This document shows, piece after piece, positions 8,602 to 17,425 of a DNA stretch of 64,000 nt. How positions within the stretch are numbered: position 1 is the first letter of the stretch; each line of letters opens with the position of its first letter. A program made the translations under genes and the position numbers. Origin of the DNA: Paenibacillus albidus. GTDB lineage: Bacteria > Bacillota > Bacilli > Paenibacillales > Paenibacillaceae. The stretch spans positions 1 to 64,000 of the forward strand of contig NZ_BMKR01000039.1 of the NCBI RefSeq assembly GCF_014644435.1, read 5' to 3'. Below the pieces are notes generated by a model. It was not told the DNA's origin. It made no database searches and saw only the letters and a list, made by a program, of their open reading frames with translations.

Positions 8602-8952
8602 TCAGTTGCCTGACAATGCGATCCCTTCAACTTTGACATGAATAACGTCAATCGGAAGTCCTGTGAATTTCTCCAGGGAAGCTCTTATGTTCTGCTGCAA
8701 TTCCTTGCATACTTCCTGCATTCTGACACCGTAATGAACCGTGATGCTTAAGCTGATGTTCAGCCCTGTATCATCCGTTGTCAGTTCGATCCCGCTCATA
8801 AGACTATTACCGGTCACCTTTTGGGCCAATCCTTTGATAAGCCCGGTTGACATTGCTGCAACTCCAGCGGTTGCAATAACCGTTTTGCTGATGATTTTGG
8901 AAACAACTGCTTTGGAAAAAGTAATATTCCCCAACACACTCCGAATCAACAT
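8602..8952 (-). CDS. Asp23/Gls24 family envelope stress protein
   Basis: A 116-residue Asp23/Gls24 domain protein, a small fold found in Gram-positive cytoplasmic proteins that gather at the membrane under alkaline or envelope stress. The central pattern LNISLSITVHYGVRMQEVCK and the ending (VHVKVEGI-like VIHVKVEGIAL) are typical. Unusually, the first 45 residues are rich in Val, Ile, Ala and Gly (SKAVVSKIISKTVIATAGVAAMSTGLI is the region at about 14-40). This may be an added membrane-associating helix. A strong GGAGGG site precedes ATG 8952. The gene lies 31 bases after a small unknown gene. Confidence 0.8.
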   Translation of the reverse strand: MLIRSVLGNITFSKAVVSKIISKTVIATAGVAAMSTGLIKGLAQKVTGNSLMSGIELTTDDTGLNISLSITVHYGVRMQEVCKELQQNIRASLEKFTGLPIDVIHVKVEGIALSGN

Positions 8953-8983
8953 GTCCTTCCCTCCTCAACGATACTCGCAATGA

Positions 8984-9175
8984 TTATTTGATAGTTAATT
9001 CTATCATTTGATTAGGTGATAAATCAATATTTGCAACCTTCAGCTGGAGGCTTCTGTAAATTCCCGCTTGCACCCTGCTCTCTGATCCGCTATAATCGGC
9101 TTTAACTTGAAAAAAGGGAGTTGATTCTAAATGAATATTTCGAATAACCTGCAGAATCAGCTTCATCATCACCAA
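8984..9175 (-). CDS. small protein of unknown function upstream of Asp23 gene
   Basis: A protein of about 60 residues ending LSPNQMIELTIK, with an alternating beta pattern (FFQVKADYSG, RSLQLKVANIDL). I do not recognise a family. The start is uncertain: AGGAG at 9186-9190 best fits a TTG at 9175, with two ATG codons at 9169 and 9166 as alternatives. It is the first gene of a probable operon with the Asp23-type gene and a GNAT gene. Coding potential is supported only by the frame, the ribosome site and the tight spacing. Confidence 0.45.
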   Translation of the reverse strand: MVMMKLILQVIRNIHLESTPFFQVKADYSGSESRVQAGIYRSLQLKVANIDLSPNQMIELTIK

Positions 9176-9247
9176 AAGCGTCAGCACTCCTGATTGTACA
9201 TCAGGGCGGGCTGGCGCTTCACGCGCTTTGCCTCCCTGCGGCATACG

Positions 9248-9284
9248 AACGCGCAGGACCAAGAGGTCCGGCGCGTTTTTTATT
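9248..9284 (+). terminator. strong terminator hairpin in the hisS leader
   Basis: AACGCGC-A-GGACC (9248-9260), loop AAGA, GGTCC-G-GCGCGTT (9265-9277), then a T-rich tail. The 12 base pairs carry one A-G mismatch. It lies 34 bases before the hisS start on the same strand, and no plus-strand gene precedes it, so it most likely acts as an attenuator of hisS. I could not find the T-box core (GGTGG-ACCGCG) near it. Confidence 0.65.
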
Positions 9285-9317
9285 GTCCCTATGCCAAATA
9301 CAAAGGAGCTGCCGCAG

Positions 9318-10589
9318 ATGCAGAACGTAAAAGGAACCTATGATTATTTCGGTAAAGAGCAGGCGGTCCGCCAGCACATTCAGGCTACACTGCAGGAGCT
9401 GTTCAAGCTTTATGATTTTGAGTCGATGGACACGACCCTGTTGAATGAACAGGAGCTGCTGGCCTCCAAATATGCGGGCGGCGATGAAATTCTCAAGGAG
9501 ATGTACCAGTTAACCGATCAGGGCGGCCGCAGCCTCGGACTGCGTTATGATCTGACCATCCCTTTTGCCAAGGTCATTGCCCTGAATCCGGGAATAGAAT
9601 TCCCGTACAAACGTTATGAGATGGGAAAAGTGTTCCGCGACGGTCCGGTGAAGCGGGGACGGCTGCGTGAATTCCTGCAATGCGACGCCGATGTGGTCGG
9701 CATCGCCGGGCCGGAGGCCGAAGCGGAGCTGATGCAGCTGGCCGCCGAGGTCTTCGGAAGGCTGGGGCTGCCGGTGGTTGTCAAATGGAACAACCGGCGT
9801 TTCCTGGGCGAACTGCTTGGGGCGGCCGGAGTGCCGCCGGAAGAACAGCTGTCGGTGATGCTCACCCTGGATAAGCTCGCCAAGATCGGCAGCGCCGGGG
9901 TTAGCCGCGAACTGGCCGATAAAGGACTCCCGGCAGCTGTCATCGGCTCGATGATGGAATGGATCGAAATGGAGAATCCGTCCTTCGAGCAGCTTTGCGG
10001 GAAATTTAACCTGGCACAGCAGCCGGGGGCACTTGAAGTTCTGGCCTTGCAGCAGCTGCTTCGGGATATCGGGCTTGAAGGCATCTGCAGGTTTGACCCC
10101 TTCCTCTCCCGTGGACTTTCCTTCTATACAGGCACAGTCTACGAAATCTTTGACGCTTCCGGCTCGTATACTTCGAGCCTGGGCGGTGGAGGGCGTTATG
10201 ACGCTATTATCGGGCAATTGGTCGGGCGGGCGGATATCGCCTATAGTGCGGTCGGGTTGTCTTTTGGAATGGAGTCGCTGATGGCGCTGCTCGGTCAGCG
10301 TACTCTGGAGCCTGCTGCCGCCTCCGTGATGATTATTCCGCTTGGCGCAACACTCCCGCAAGCTTTGCTGACAGCAGCGAAGCTGCGTTCGGGCAACATC
10401 CAGACCTCTTTGGACACCAGCAGGCGCAAGCTCAAAAAGATGCTCGCTGCCGCTTCTTCGAAAGGCATTCCCTATGTCATCCTGATCGGGGACCATGAAG
10501 TCAGCCAGGACAAGCTGCAGTTAAAGGATATGCGGACGGGAGACGCCAAGCTGGTTACCCTGGAGGAAGCTCTGGAGCTGATCCAGTGA
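9318..10589 (+). CDS. hisS: histidine--tRNA ligase (HisS, second type)
   Basis: A 423-residue class II aminoacyl-tRNA synthetase. Visible are motif 2 KVFRDGPVKRGRLREF (about 105-120), the histidine-binding stretch SRGLSFYTGTVYE and motif 3 region GGGGRYD (about 288-294), followed by an anticodon-binding domain with SRRKLKKM. It opens with NVKGTYDYFG rather than the usual PPGTQD-type start. It belongs to the alternative HisS lineage found as a second copy in some Bacillales. ATG 9318 has AAAGGAG nine bases before it. It stands alone. A terminator hairpin sits in its leader, so expression may depend on read-through. Whether it is the only hisS of the genome cannot be told. Confidence 0.88.
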   Translation: MQNVKGTYDYFGKEQAVRQHIQATLQELFKLYDFESMDTTLLNEQELLASKYAGGDEILKEMYQLTDQGGRSLGLRYDLTIPFAKVIALNPGIEFPYKRYEMGKVFRDGPVKRGRLREFLQCDADVVGIAGPEAEAELMQLAAEVFGRLGLPVVVKWNNRRFLGELLGAAGVPPEEQLSVMLTLDKLAKIGSAGVSRELADKGLPAAVIGSMMEWIEMENPSFEQLCGKFNLAQQPGALEVLALQQLLRDIGLEGICRFDPFLSRGLSFYTGTVYEIFDASGSYTSSLGGGGRYDAIIGQLVGRADIAYSAVGLSFGMESLMALLGQRTLEPAAASVMIIPLGATLPQALLTAAKLRSGNIQTSLDTSRRKLKKMLAAASSKGIPYVILIGDHEVSQDKLQLKDMRTGDAKLVTLEEALELIQ

Positions 10590-10624
10590 TTTATTTAGAA
10601 TAAAGAAGGAAATCAGACTTCAAA

Positions 10625-11885
10625 AAAAAGTTCGGCTATACTTGCTCCCACCTGTTCATGCTCGTTTTTGTTCTGCTCTTTCACCAGAAGAATTGGTTTC
10701 GCCTGCTCGAAAGCGCCAAAGGTGAAGCCTTTCCCGGCAAAGACGCCGTCTACCGGTTTCTCAATCATAGCGGATTCGCCTGGAGGCGCTTCTTGTCTTC
10801 GCTTAGGCCGTGGAATGGTTAGCCCGCTTCAAGGATCATGCGACGGGTGCTTACTATAAATGGTTTCGCATGCTGACCTTGGGCTGGTCTGACGGTCATA
10901 CGTTTCTTCCCCTGGACTTCACCTTACTAAGTTCCGTGAAGGCCGGACTCACCGGCATGAATCCAGGAATCGACAAGCGCTCCTGCGGTTACAAACGCCG
11001 GAAGGAAGCTTTTCATTCTGCCCCACATCTGGTTTCCGAACTGCTGGATCGGGCCATCGCTTCCGGGGTTTCTGCGGCTTACGTACTCATGGATAGCTGG
11101 TTCGCGCGCGTTGTTCTTGCTACAACCTGAGCAGAAATGCTCAATAAAAAGCAAACGACAGTCTTTGACAGTCGAATTCTGTATCTGAATTGGCAGGGGA
11201 AGTACCTGCTTAGACCGAAGGTTGGCAAGCAGCGAGGCATCTTGAGGTTGATTCGAACTGAGCTGGCTTGCGGAATCCCGGTTCAAGTGGTATTCGTCCG
11301 TCATCGTACGAAGAAAAAAGAATGGCTGGCCATCCTGACCACAGATCTTACGCTTTCTGTGGAAGACATTATCCGCATTTACGCGATCCGCTGTGACATT
11401 GAGGTCTTTTTCAAGTGCACCAAGTCGTTGCTGCGTCTGCAAAAAGAATTTCAAGGTCGGTCCTACGACCTGCTCATTAGTCACACAACCATTGTGTTTT
11501 CACGTTACATCGTGCTGGCCTGGCAGCATCGTCAAAGCACCGATGTTCGCTTGCTGGGCGGCTTGTTTTATGAACTGTGCGATGAAGTCGGAACGTTGGA
11601 CTGGACCCTTGCTTAGCAACAGTTGCTCGACCTGGCGAACCAAATCGCGACGAAGGCGGGCAAAAGGCTGTCCGCTCTCATTCAATGTCATCTCCAGCTT
11701 TGGATCGCTGCTCTGCCCAGTTACATCAAGGCTTGTTTGCCGATTTCATGCTGCGAAAGTTGAGGACCAAAAAATTTCGTGATTTGAAGAAGTTAAAAAG
11801 CAGTGGCGCGGGTAAGGCGGCGCTATTTTTTCAGGTAAGGCATATTCGCATGAAACTCGAAGCGCAACATCTCAAATTAAAATAA
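10625..11885 (+). pseudogene. degraded IS4-type transposase
   Basis: Fragments in three frames add up to an IS4-type DDE transposase. In order they show an N-terminal piece (AVYRFLNHSGFAWRRFL), then WLARFKDHATGAYYKWFRMLTLGWSDG, the second-aspartate region YVLMDSWFARV, a stop at about 11130, and the C-terminal half with RIYAIRCDIEVFFK (the Y-(2)-R-(3)-E-(6)-K signature) and EFQGRSYDLLISHT. The segment that carries the first catalytic Asp (DDS/DDT region) between the first two pieces is missing, by deletion near 10805. Further frameshifts and a stop at 11614 end the frame. It cannot make a working enzyme. I found no clear terminal inverted repeats. Confidence 0.85.
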
Positions 11886-12013
11886 ACAGCCAATTTTCCG
11901 ATATAAAGAAAATAGTTGCTTTTTTTGGGATATAAGAGAATAAAGGGACTCCTTAACGAGGCTCTTATATATCTACTAGAAAAGCCAATTTATCTTGAAA
12001 GGGGGATTTTGGT

Positions 12014-13687
12014 ATGAGGACAGGTACACGCGCAGTACATTCGTTGCTTTTGGCGGCAGGGCTTATGATCTTGACCTTGTTTGCTCCGTTGTCCGGGACA
12101 TCTGCTGAAGCTGTATCGGAGCAAGTTGCAGCGGAGCAAGCTGCCCCAGAGCAAGTTGTGACCGGGGAAGATGCGGCGGCGAGCGAGGTGTCGGCGGCAC
12201 CGGTTACTTATTATGTGGATTCAGCCGAAGGCAAGGACACCAATAATGGCAAAAGCGAGGGTACTGCCTGGAAGACGCTGGTGAACGTGAATAAACTGAC
12301 TCTGAAACCGGGAGATCAGATGCGCCTCAAAAAAGGCGGCACATGGCAAGGCACGTTGAAACTGAAAGGCTCGGGGACCGAAAGCAACCGCATCATTGTC
12401 GGCAACTACGGTCCGGGAGACGCGCTGCCCCTGATTGATGCGAAAGGAGAGATCGATGCGGTAGTTCTGCAAAACATGTCCTACGTTACGGTGGAAGGCC
12501 TGGCGATTACGAACCCGTCCAGCAATCTGGAGAGGTGGGCGAGAGGTATCTATATTGTGGCCGACAAGCCCGGCGTCTACCGGGGAATCACTATTCGGAA
12601 CAATAAGCTTTACAAGATTGAAGGTTATGTGACCCAAAATGAGCGGCATAAAAGCGCGGCAATCTTCACCGACTCTACTGACTCACAGGCCCGCTTTGAG
12701 CAAATGGAGATCACCAGGAACCGGATCAAGGATATAACGGTGCGGGGCATTACGGGGAGCCAGACAGCCAAAAACTTGAATCATCCGGAAAATATTAATT
12801 ACGATCTGAAGGTGAGCCGCAACCTTATCCAGAACACTGGCTGTGACGCCATCCGGGTTGTGGGGTGGAACAAAGCGCTGATCGAATACAATAACATCTA
12901 CTATGTAGGCCATAACACTCGCAATTATGAAGCATCCTTCATAGCGGCTGCTTTTCCCCAGCAAAGTATCGATACCGTTTGGCAGTTTAACGAGATAGCT
13001 TATACGAAGGGCACAAATCCCGGCGAGGGTAGAGATATGGATTCCCAGGCCTTCGATATCGACCATACCAACGGTGGTACGCATATTTTCCAGTACAACT
13101 ATACTCATGACAATGAAGGCGGCTTTGTCCTCTTTATGGGCAGCATCGTAATGGGGGAGGAGGTGGGAGATTTCAAAGAGGCGATTATCCGTTACAATAT
13201 CAGCCAGAATGACGGCAACAGCGGGCAATCCACCCTAGTAGGCGACCGTCTGTTTGAGGTTCATCCGTTTGGCGGCATCACCTTCCCGGTGAAAGTATAC
13301 AACAACATCTTCTACTACAATAAAGGGACGATGGCCTTGCAGTTAAAAGGCGATGTTGCCGGATTGGCCTTCTACAACAATATTTTTCAGGCTCCGGCCG
13401 GCTCCTATCCGGTAAACGTCGGTGCTGTTTATGACAACAACCTTTATTCCCACGCTCCTTCTGCCGCAGACGCACACGCCATCCAGGCCGATCCTGCGCT
13501 TGTCGCTGCCGGTTCGGGCGGAGAAGGCCTGGATACGGTAGACGGCTACAAGCTGCGCCCGAAATCGCCGGCCATCGGCAAGGGAATCATCATTCCGGAT
13601 GCGTGGAACAACGTCAGGGATTTCTATAACAACCCGCTCCCGACCGGGACAGCCCCGGATATCGGAGCGCATCAAGCGGGGAGATAA
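12014..13687 (+). CDS. secreted right-handed beta-helix protein
   Basis: A 557-residue exported protein. It has an N-terminal signal peptide (SLLLAAGLMILTLFAP, cleavage likely after TSAEA), a short Ala/Glu-rich linker with repeated SEQVAAEQ-like units, then from residue 65 YYVDSAEGKDTNNG, the usual opening of bacterial parallel beta-helix proteins. Many N-rich turns (VYNNIFYYN, FYNNIF, YDNNLYS) mark PbH1-type coils; the end is PDIGAHQAG, common in this family. Such proteins bind or cleave polysaccharides (pectate lyase-like or alginate lyase-like). No catalytic set is obvious, so the substrate is open. The start is fixed by GAAAGGGGG. It stands alone between a dead transposase and a perfect hairpin. 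Confidence 0.85.
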   Translation: MRTGTRAVHSLLLAAGLMILTLFAPLSGTSAEAVSEQVAAEQAAPEQVVTGEDAAASEVSAAPVTYYVDSAEGKDTNNGKSEGTAWKTLVNVNKLTLKPGDQMRLKKGGTWQGTLKLKGSGTESNRIIVGNYGPGDALPLIDAKGEIDAVVLQNMSYVTVEGLAITNPSSNLERWARGIYIVADKPGVYRGITIRNNKLYKIEGYVTQNERHKSAAIFTDSTDSQARFEQMEITRNRIKDITVRGITGSQTAKNLNHPENINYDLKVSRNLIQNTGCDAIRVVGWNKALIEYNNIYYVGHNTRNYEASFIAAAFPQQSIDTVWQFNEIAYTKGTNPGEGRDMDSQAFDIDHTNGGTHIFQYNYTHDNEGGFVLFMGSIVMGEEVGDFKEAIIRYNISQNDGNSGQSTLVGDRLFEVHPFGGITFPVKVYNNIFYYNKGTMALQLKGDVAGLAFYNNIFQAPAGSYPVNVGAVYDNNLYSHAPSAADAHAIQADPALVAAGSGGEGLDTVDGYKLRPKSPAIGKGIIIPDAWNNVRDFYNNPLPTGTAPDIGAHQAGR

Positions 13688-13694
13688 CATCCAG

Positions 13695-13730
13695 ATGACC
13701 ATTTTCGTGCGCCACGAAAATGGTCATTTC
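13695..13730 (+). terminator. perfect 15-bp hairpin after the beta-helix gene
   Basis: ATGACCATTTTCGTG (13695-13709), a 3-base loop CGC, then CACGAAAATGGTCAT (13713-13727): an uninterrupted 15-base inverted repeat directly after the stop codon, followed by TTTC. It is placed as the terminator of the beta-helix gene. The U-run is short, so it may also stabilise the 3' end. Confidence 0.65.
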
Positions 13731-14345
13731 ACTCATAGGAAGGAGCCGAGGCCTCGCGTACGCAAGACGGTAACGAAACAGGCGAATTACTGAAAAACCG
13801 AATCTCAATGCCAAGCCATCGCCGCAGCATTTTTCGATATTTGGAAATTCACTCCCAGAAGGCGATTAATCTATTTATAAAATCATCGAAACTATGAATA
13901 GTAGCTAACAGATTAACATTTTTATCAGGCCGTCATCTACTACAGTGCTACAGGAACCAACTATCAGCTGGCGCAAAAGGGCCGCAGAGAGCGCGCGGGA
14001 AGCCGGCGCTGCTGAAGTGTCGGGGAATTTTTTCGATGTAAAGAGCACCTTTCATCCATATGACCATAGGCGAAGGGAAGCAGGCTATCCTTCGTATAAT
14101 TGTAAAGAATGACATGCTCTCGATCCGTTTCGATAATATAGTCGTAGCCTTCCGATGTACACGGCCGCAATCCCCAGAACAATGAGCGCTAACAGGGCAA
14201 TTCCTATTCTCTTTTTCCTGATCCTCTCCTTTTCGGTCTATGATACAGACCATTAATCTCTCGCTCCTATCCATAGCACGATTCGGATAGCGAAGCAGCA
14301 TTCATGACCGGAAGCTCGTCTCGACGACGTGCTAAGCTAAAAAAA
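13731..14345. other. gene-poor stretch with one broken gene
   Basis: Apart from the broken small membrane-protein gene on the minus strand (about 13985-14235), I see no supported gene, RNA or repeat here. Confidence 0.5.
13985..14235 (-). pseudogene. frameshifted small membrane protein
   Basis: On the minus strand a basic segment plus membrane helix (KKRIGIALLALIVLGIAAVY) runs from about 14220. At about 14155 the protein-like sequence jumps to another frame and continues as SEGYDYIIETDREHVILYNY. A second frame loss follows near 14040. The pieces read as one small anchored protein with an extracytoplasmic tail, now broken. GAAAAGGAGAGG lies just upstream, but I see no start codon at the right place. 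No family recognised. Confidence 0.5.
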
Positions 14346-14384
14346 TGTTAAAACGCTACTGACAACAGCGCGTCAGTAGCGTTT
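14346..14384 (-). terminator. terminator of the beta-lactamase/S-layer gene
   Basis: On the minus strand AAACGCTACTGAC and GTCAGTAGCGTTT (14384-14372 and 14363-14351) form a perfect 13-base stem, followed by TAACATTTTTTT. Confidence 0.85.
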
Positions 14385-14408
14385 GTGTATAGCAAGACTA
14401 TAAGGAGA

Positions 14409-16433
14409 TCACTCGATAGGAGCAACAAGCAGCAGCCGGATGGCGGCAAACTCTTGTTTGTTCAACGGGCGTGTAGAGCCGTAGTCGATTTGGCCGTTTT
14501 CCACTAACACCTCGGGCCCGTACAGCTTCATGTTAAGAACGTTTTGTACGGCAGACACAGCCCATGCGTCCGTACCCGGCGCCAAATTATTTTTTCCCGG
14601 AGGAACTGGAACATTGGACGCCTTTAATAACCGGGTGATTATCACCGCAGCCTCTTGCCGCAAAATAGCGCGTTCCGGTTCAAACCGGTCTTTGCCCGCT
14701 CCCGCTGCGAGACCAAGCGCCACCGCTGTCTGGATGTCCGTTTTGTAGGGAGATGAAAGGATATCTTTAAAGGGTGCAGGCTGAGCAGAAGCCGGAACGT
14801 TGAACTGCTGAAGGATATCATGCAGAAATTGCCCCCGGCTAACCGTTGATAGCGGCTGAAACGGTTTGGATGCATCTTCCGTCAGAAGCTTTATCGTTTG
14901 CAGAGGATAAATGTAACCGGCATACGGATGATTAGCCGGGATATCCGGGAAACCTGCGGCAGCGGGCAACTTGGCCGAATAGCTGACGTTCACATATTTG
15001 AGGTATGTCACTTTGCCTTGGGCATCCGTTTTGAAAGCCAACGGTTTGCCGGCTTCATCAACAAACACATATTGATCCACCTGCTTGAACTGATGATGGC
15101 CGAAGCTTCCACTTCCCTCCAGGGTGCCGTTCCCGGTTGCCTTGATTTTCATAAGCAAAGAACTCGATCTCAAGTCGGAGTAAATACCGCCCAATTGCTC
15201 CAATTTCGCTGTCGGCTGAGGGGAAAACGCCGAAGGGCCAAAGGAGGTTTTACCCGGATAGTAATGATCCATGAAAGCCGAAAACAAGTCATCGCGAATA
15301 TTGGCGCTGGTGTTATAAGTGATGAAGACGCCGACTTTTTGCTGAGGAAGCAGCCAAAGGAGAGAACTGAATCCGAGAATGTCGCCGCCTTTGGCAATGA
15401 CAAATTGCCCGTTCGTCTTCTCAGACAAATATGCTCCCGCTTCGAAGCCATAGGTAGTATCCGGTACCTGTTCCTGAATCGCCAACTGGTAGCTGGACAT
15501 GGCGGTGATTGAAGCTGGTGACAGCAGGGGCTTGCCATCCTTGGCCGGAGCTCCGGTCAGGAAAGCGCTCATGAAGCGGGCCATGTCTCCAGTGGTGGCA
15601 ATCATGCTTCCGGCAGGCGCCTCTTTGGAAGACAAGCGATATACGGGCAGCTCATTTCCTGACGAATCGTAGGTGGAGGCCAGTCTGCTCTTTAGCTTGT
15701 CAGACAGCGCGAAGCTGGTTGAAGTCATGCCGAGCGGTTCGAAGATATGTTTTTCCGTATACTGCGTGAACTCCTCTCCGCTAACCTTTTGAACAATGTA
15801 GGCCAGCAGTGAGTAAGCAAAATTGTCGTACATGTAAGACTCGCCAGGCTTGCGGAGCACCGGAGGGAAGTTTTTGAAAATCTCCTTTTCCAGCGATGGA
15901 GGCTGGACCGAAGGATCGAACACGATGCTGTCGCTGTCAGGGTCCCGCACTTCAAAGCCGGAGGCATGGGCGAGCAGATCCGAAACGGTGACCGGGGTGC
16001 CGAAAGGATTGCGCACTTTATAACCGTCCAAATACTTCTCGATATTGTCTTTCAATGAAATTTTGCCTTGATCGACCAACTGCATTGCAGCGACGGCAGT
16101 AAACACTTTGGAAACGGAAGCGATTCGGAAAACGGTTTGATCCGGATCGACCGGCAGGCCGGAGCTTTTATTCGCTATTCCGTATCCTTTGTTGGCAAGA
16201 ACCTGACCTTCCTTCACGACAGCAACGGATACAGCGCCGGCTTTCTTCATGATGTCCTCCCGGGCGAAAAATTGATCGAGGAATGATTCCACTTCTTTGG
16301 GGTCCGCAGGTCCGGGAAGCTGTGCCGGGGAAGACGGAGTTTGCGCAAAGGCGGTTCCCCCCATGGTGAAGACAAACAGGATTACCGCAGTCAGTGCTAG
16401 TTTACACATTACGTTTAAGCGAATAGCTTTCAA
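14409..16433 (-). CDS. secreted beta-lactamase-family serine hydrolase with S-layer domains
   Basis: A 674-residue exported protein. A signal peptide (residues 1-31, TAVILFVFTMGGTAFAQ) is followed by a class C beta-lactamase/D,D-peptidase-like domain (about 45-400) with SVSK as the S-x-x-K active site at 106-109, YDN at 202-204 and a late KGGD in place of KTG. After a small beta domain come about 180 residues with S-layer-homology features (NHPYAGYIYPLQ, TVSRGQFLHDIL, RFEPERAILRQEAAVIITRLL). It likely acts at the wall on peptide or ester substrates; a role in beta-lactam resistance is not implied. The start is a TTG with AAGGAGG ten bases upstream. A paralogue with the same layout but no signal peptide is at 59731-61713. 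Confidence 0.88.
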   Translation of the reverse strand: MKAIRLNVMCKLALTAVILFVFTMGGTAFAQTPSSPAQLPGPADPKEVESFLDQFFAREDIMKKAGAVSVAVVKEGQVLANKGYGIANKSSGLPVDPDQTVFRIASVSKVFTAVAAMQLVDQGKISLKDNIEKYLDGYKVRNPFGTPVTVSDLLAHASGFEVRDPDSDSIVFDPSVQPPSLEKEIFKNFPPVLRKPGESYMYDNFAYSLLAYIVQKVSGEEFTQYTEKHIFEPLGMTSTSFALSDKLKSRLASTYDSSGNELPVYRLSSKEAPAGSMIATTGDMARFMSAFLTGAPAKDGKPLLSPASITAMSSYQLAIQEQVPDTTYGFEAGAYLSEKTNGQFVIAKGGDILGFSSLLWLLPQQKVGVFITYNTSANIRDDLFSAFMDHYYPGKTSFGPSAFSPQPTAKLEQLGGIYSDLRSSSLLMKIKATGNGTLEGSGSFGHHQFKQVDQYVFVDEAGKPLAFKTDAQGKVTYLKYVNVSYSAKLPAAAGFPDIPANHPYAGYIYPLQTIKLLTEDASKPFQPLSTVSRGQFLHDILQQFNVPASAQPAPFKDILSSPYKTDIQTAVALGLAAGAGKDRFEPERAILRQEAAVIITRLLKASNVPVPPGKNNLAPGTDAWAVSAVQNVLNMKLYGPEVLVENGQIDYGSTRPLNKQEFAAIRLLLVAPIE

Positions 16434-16610
16434 GCTTTTTCATCCTCCTTGGCATAACGAAATATTAAGTCAAGTTCATTATACTGAAAGCCTGACCGTA
16501 AGAAACCCGACCTGAACATAGTTTTTTTCATACAAATAACTCGACTTTAGTCGGGGAGAAGAGGCTTCACGCAGCGAACCGAGCAGCCCCAGCTCGAATC
16601 CCTTTACCTT

Positions 16611-16670
16611 ACATTACGAGCGGATGATCACCAGCAGAATTACTTTGATTGCCGCTGCTTGTTCGTTCAT
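16611..16670 (-). pseudogene. response regulator N-terminal remnant
   Basis: From ATG 16670 the minus strand reads MNEQAAAIKVILL; one frame over it continues as DHPLVM, the NarL/LuxR-type receiver opening (VDDHPLVM). A one-base loss breaks the frame, and nothing further of the receiver or HTH domain follows. It lies after a histidine kinase tail, in the usual kinase-then-regulator order. Confidence 0.6.
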
Positions 16671-16770
16671 CGCTTTGCTCCTCCCCTGGAAATGGCGACC
16701 AAAAGCGTCACCGTAGCTCCCAAGGATCGCCGGGCAGCACGATTTAATTTTCTCAAACATGGGTATGCGC

Positions 16771-16866
16771 CTATTTGCCGAGCGGCAGACTGATCGTGAT
16801 AACCGTTCCCTTCCTCGGTGACGATTGGATGTCCGTGTCTCCGCCAAGATGGTGAATTTGACAATC
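16771..16866 (-). pseudogene. histidine kinase C-terminal remnant
   Basis: The last 30 or so codons of a sensor histidine kinase survive: HHLGGDTDIQSSPRKGTVIT, then the LPLGK ending and a TAG at 16771-16773. This is the end of the HATPase fold of NarX/DesK-like kinases. Upstream the frame is lost within 15 codons. With the response regulator stub 100 bases downstream it marks a deleted two-component system. Confidence 0.7.
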
Positions 16867-16895
16867 TGCTTACAGTAAAGGGCGGGGTGCAGCAC

Positions 16896-17093
16896 ACGGT
16901 GGAATATAATAAAAATAGGCAGGGCTACAATTTAAAGAAAAGCGGAAATATAAATTTAACATATTGATTTAATTTTTCGATTTCACCCTTTACTTCTACT
17001 TGTTTAAGCTCCCATTCCCCTAATGTTTTTTATATAAGTGGTAACGTTGATTTGGTTCGTCTATCTTACCTTGATTCACCTTTATTATCGACT
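16896..17093. other. AT-rich gap
   Basis: Clearly more AT-rich than its surroundings; no gene, RNA or hairpin that I can support. Confidence 0.4.
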
Positions 17094-17425
17094 CTAAAGT
17101 TTCTTTTTTCTTGAGTAAACTCCCCTGTCAGTTTCACTCAATTCATGTGAAAGTGATTCATCCTTGACAAGAAGTTCAGTCTGCATACTTTTCAAAGAAG
17201 AAACATCCACAGTGAAAGTTACAATTTTACCAATGTCTAAATCTAGCTTACTAATTTCATCCGAACAATTACTCAAGAACATAGAGTACTGCAGTTTAAA
17301 ATTGTTTATTTTCTCCTCCATTCGTTGAATCAATACAAGTTTGTTTTTAATGTCAAGTTGTTCAGTTTTTTAGACTCTATTTCACTAACAATAATTTGAA
17401 GTTCATTTTTATAACTCAACTTTCG
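17094..17425 (-). pseudogene. coiled-coil protein fragment cut by a group II intron
   Basis: An AT-rich minus-strand fragment. From the intron boundary at 17425 it reads RKLSYKNELQIIVSEIESKK in one frame, is broken by a frameshift near 17335, and continues as LIQRMEEKINNFKLQYSMFL to its end at 17094. The heptad-like Leu/Ile/Lys/Glu composition points to a long coiled coil. The 5' part of the gene is missing: the group II intron 5' end joins it directly. Family not recognised. Confidence 0.45.

Noticed and set aside
9000..9317. T-box riboswitch before hisS
   Set aside because: The terminator is there, but the T-box core GGTGG-ACCGCG and a specifier loop could not be found by eye; kept only as an attenuator.
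9510..10496. A 328-codon frame opposite hisS
   Set aside because: Antisense to a well-conserved enzyme, no start signal, no family features.
14409..16433. Beta-lactam resistance enzyme
   Set aside because: The fold is shared by many esterases and peptidases; KTG is replaced and S-layer domains are attached, so antibiotic hydrolysis is not supported.
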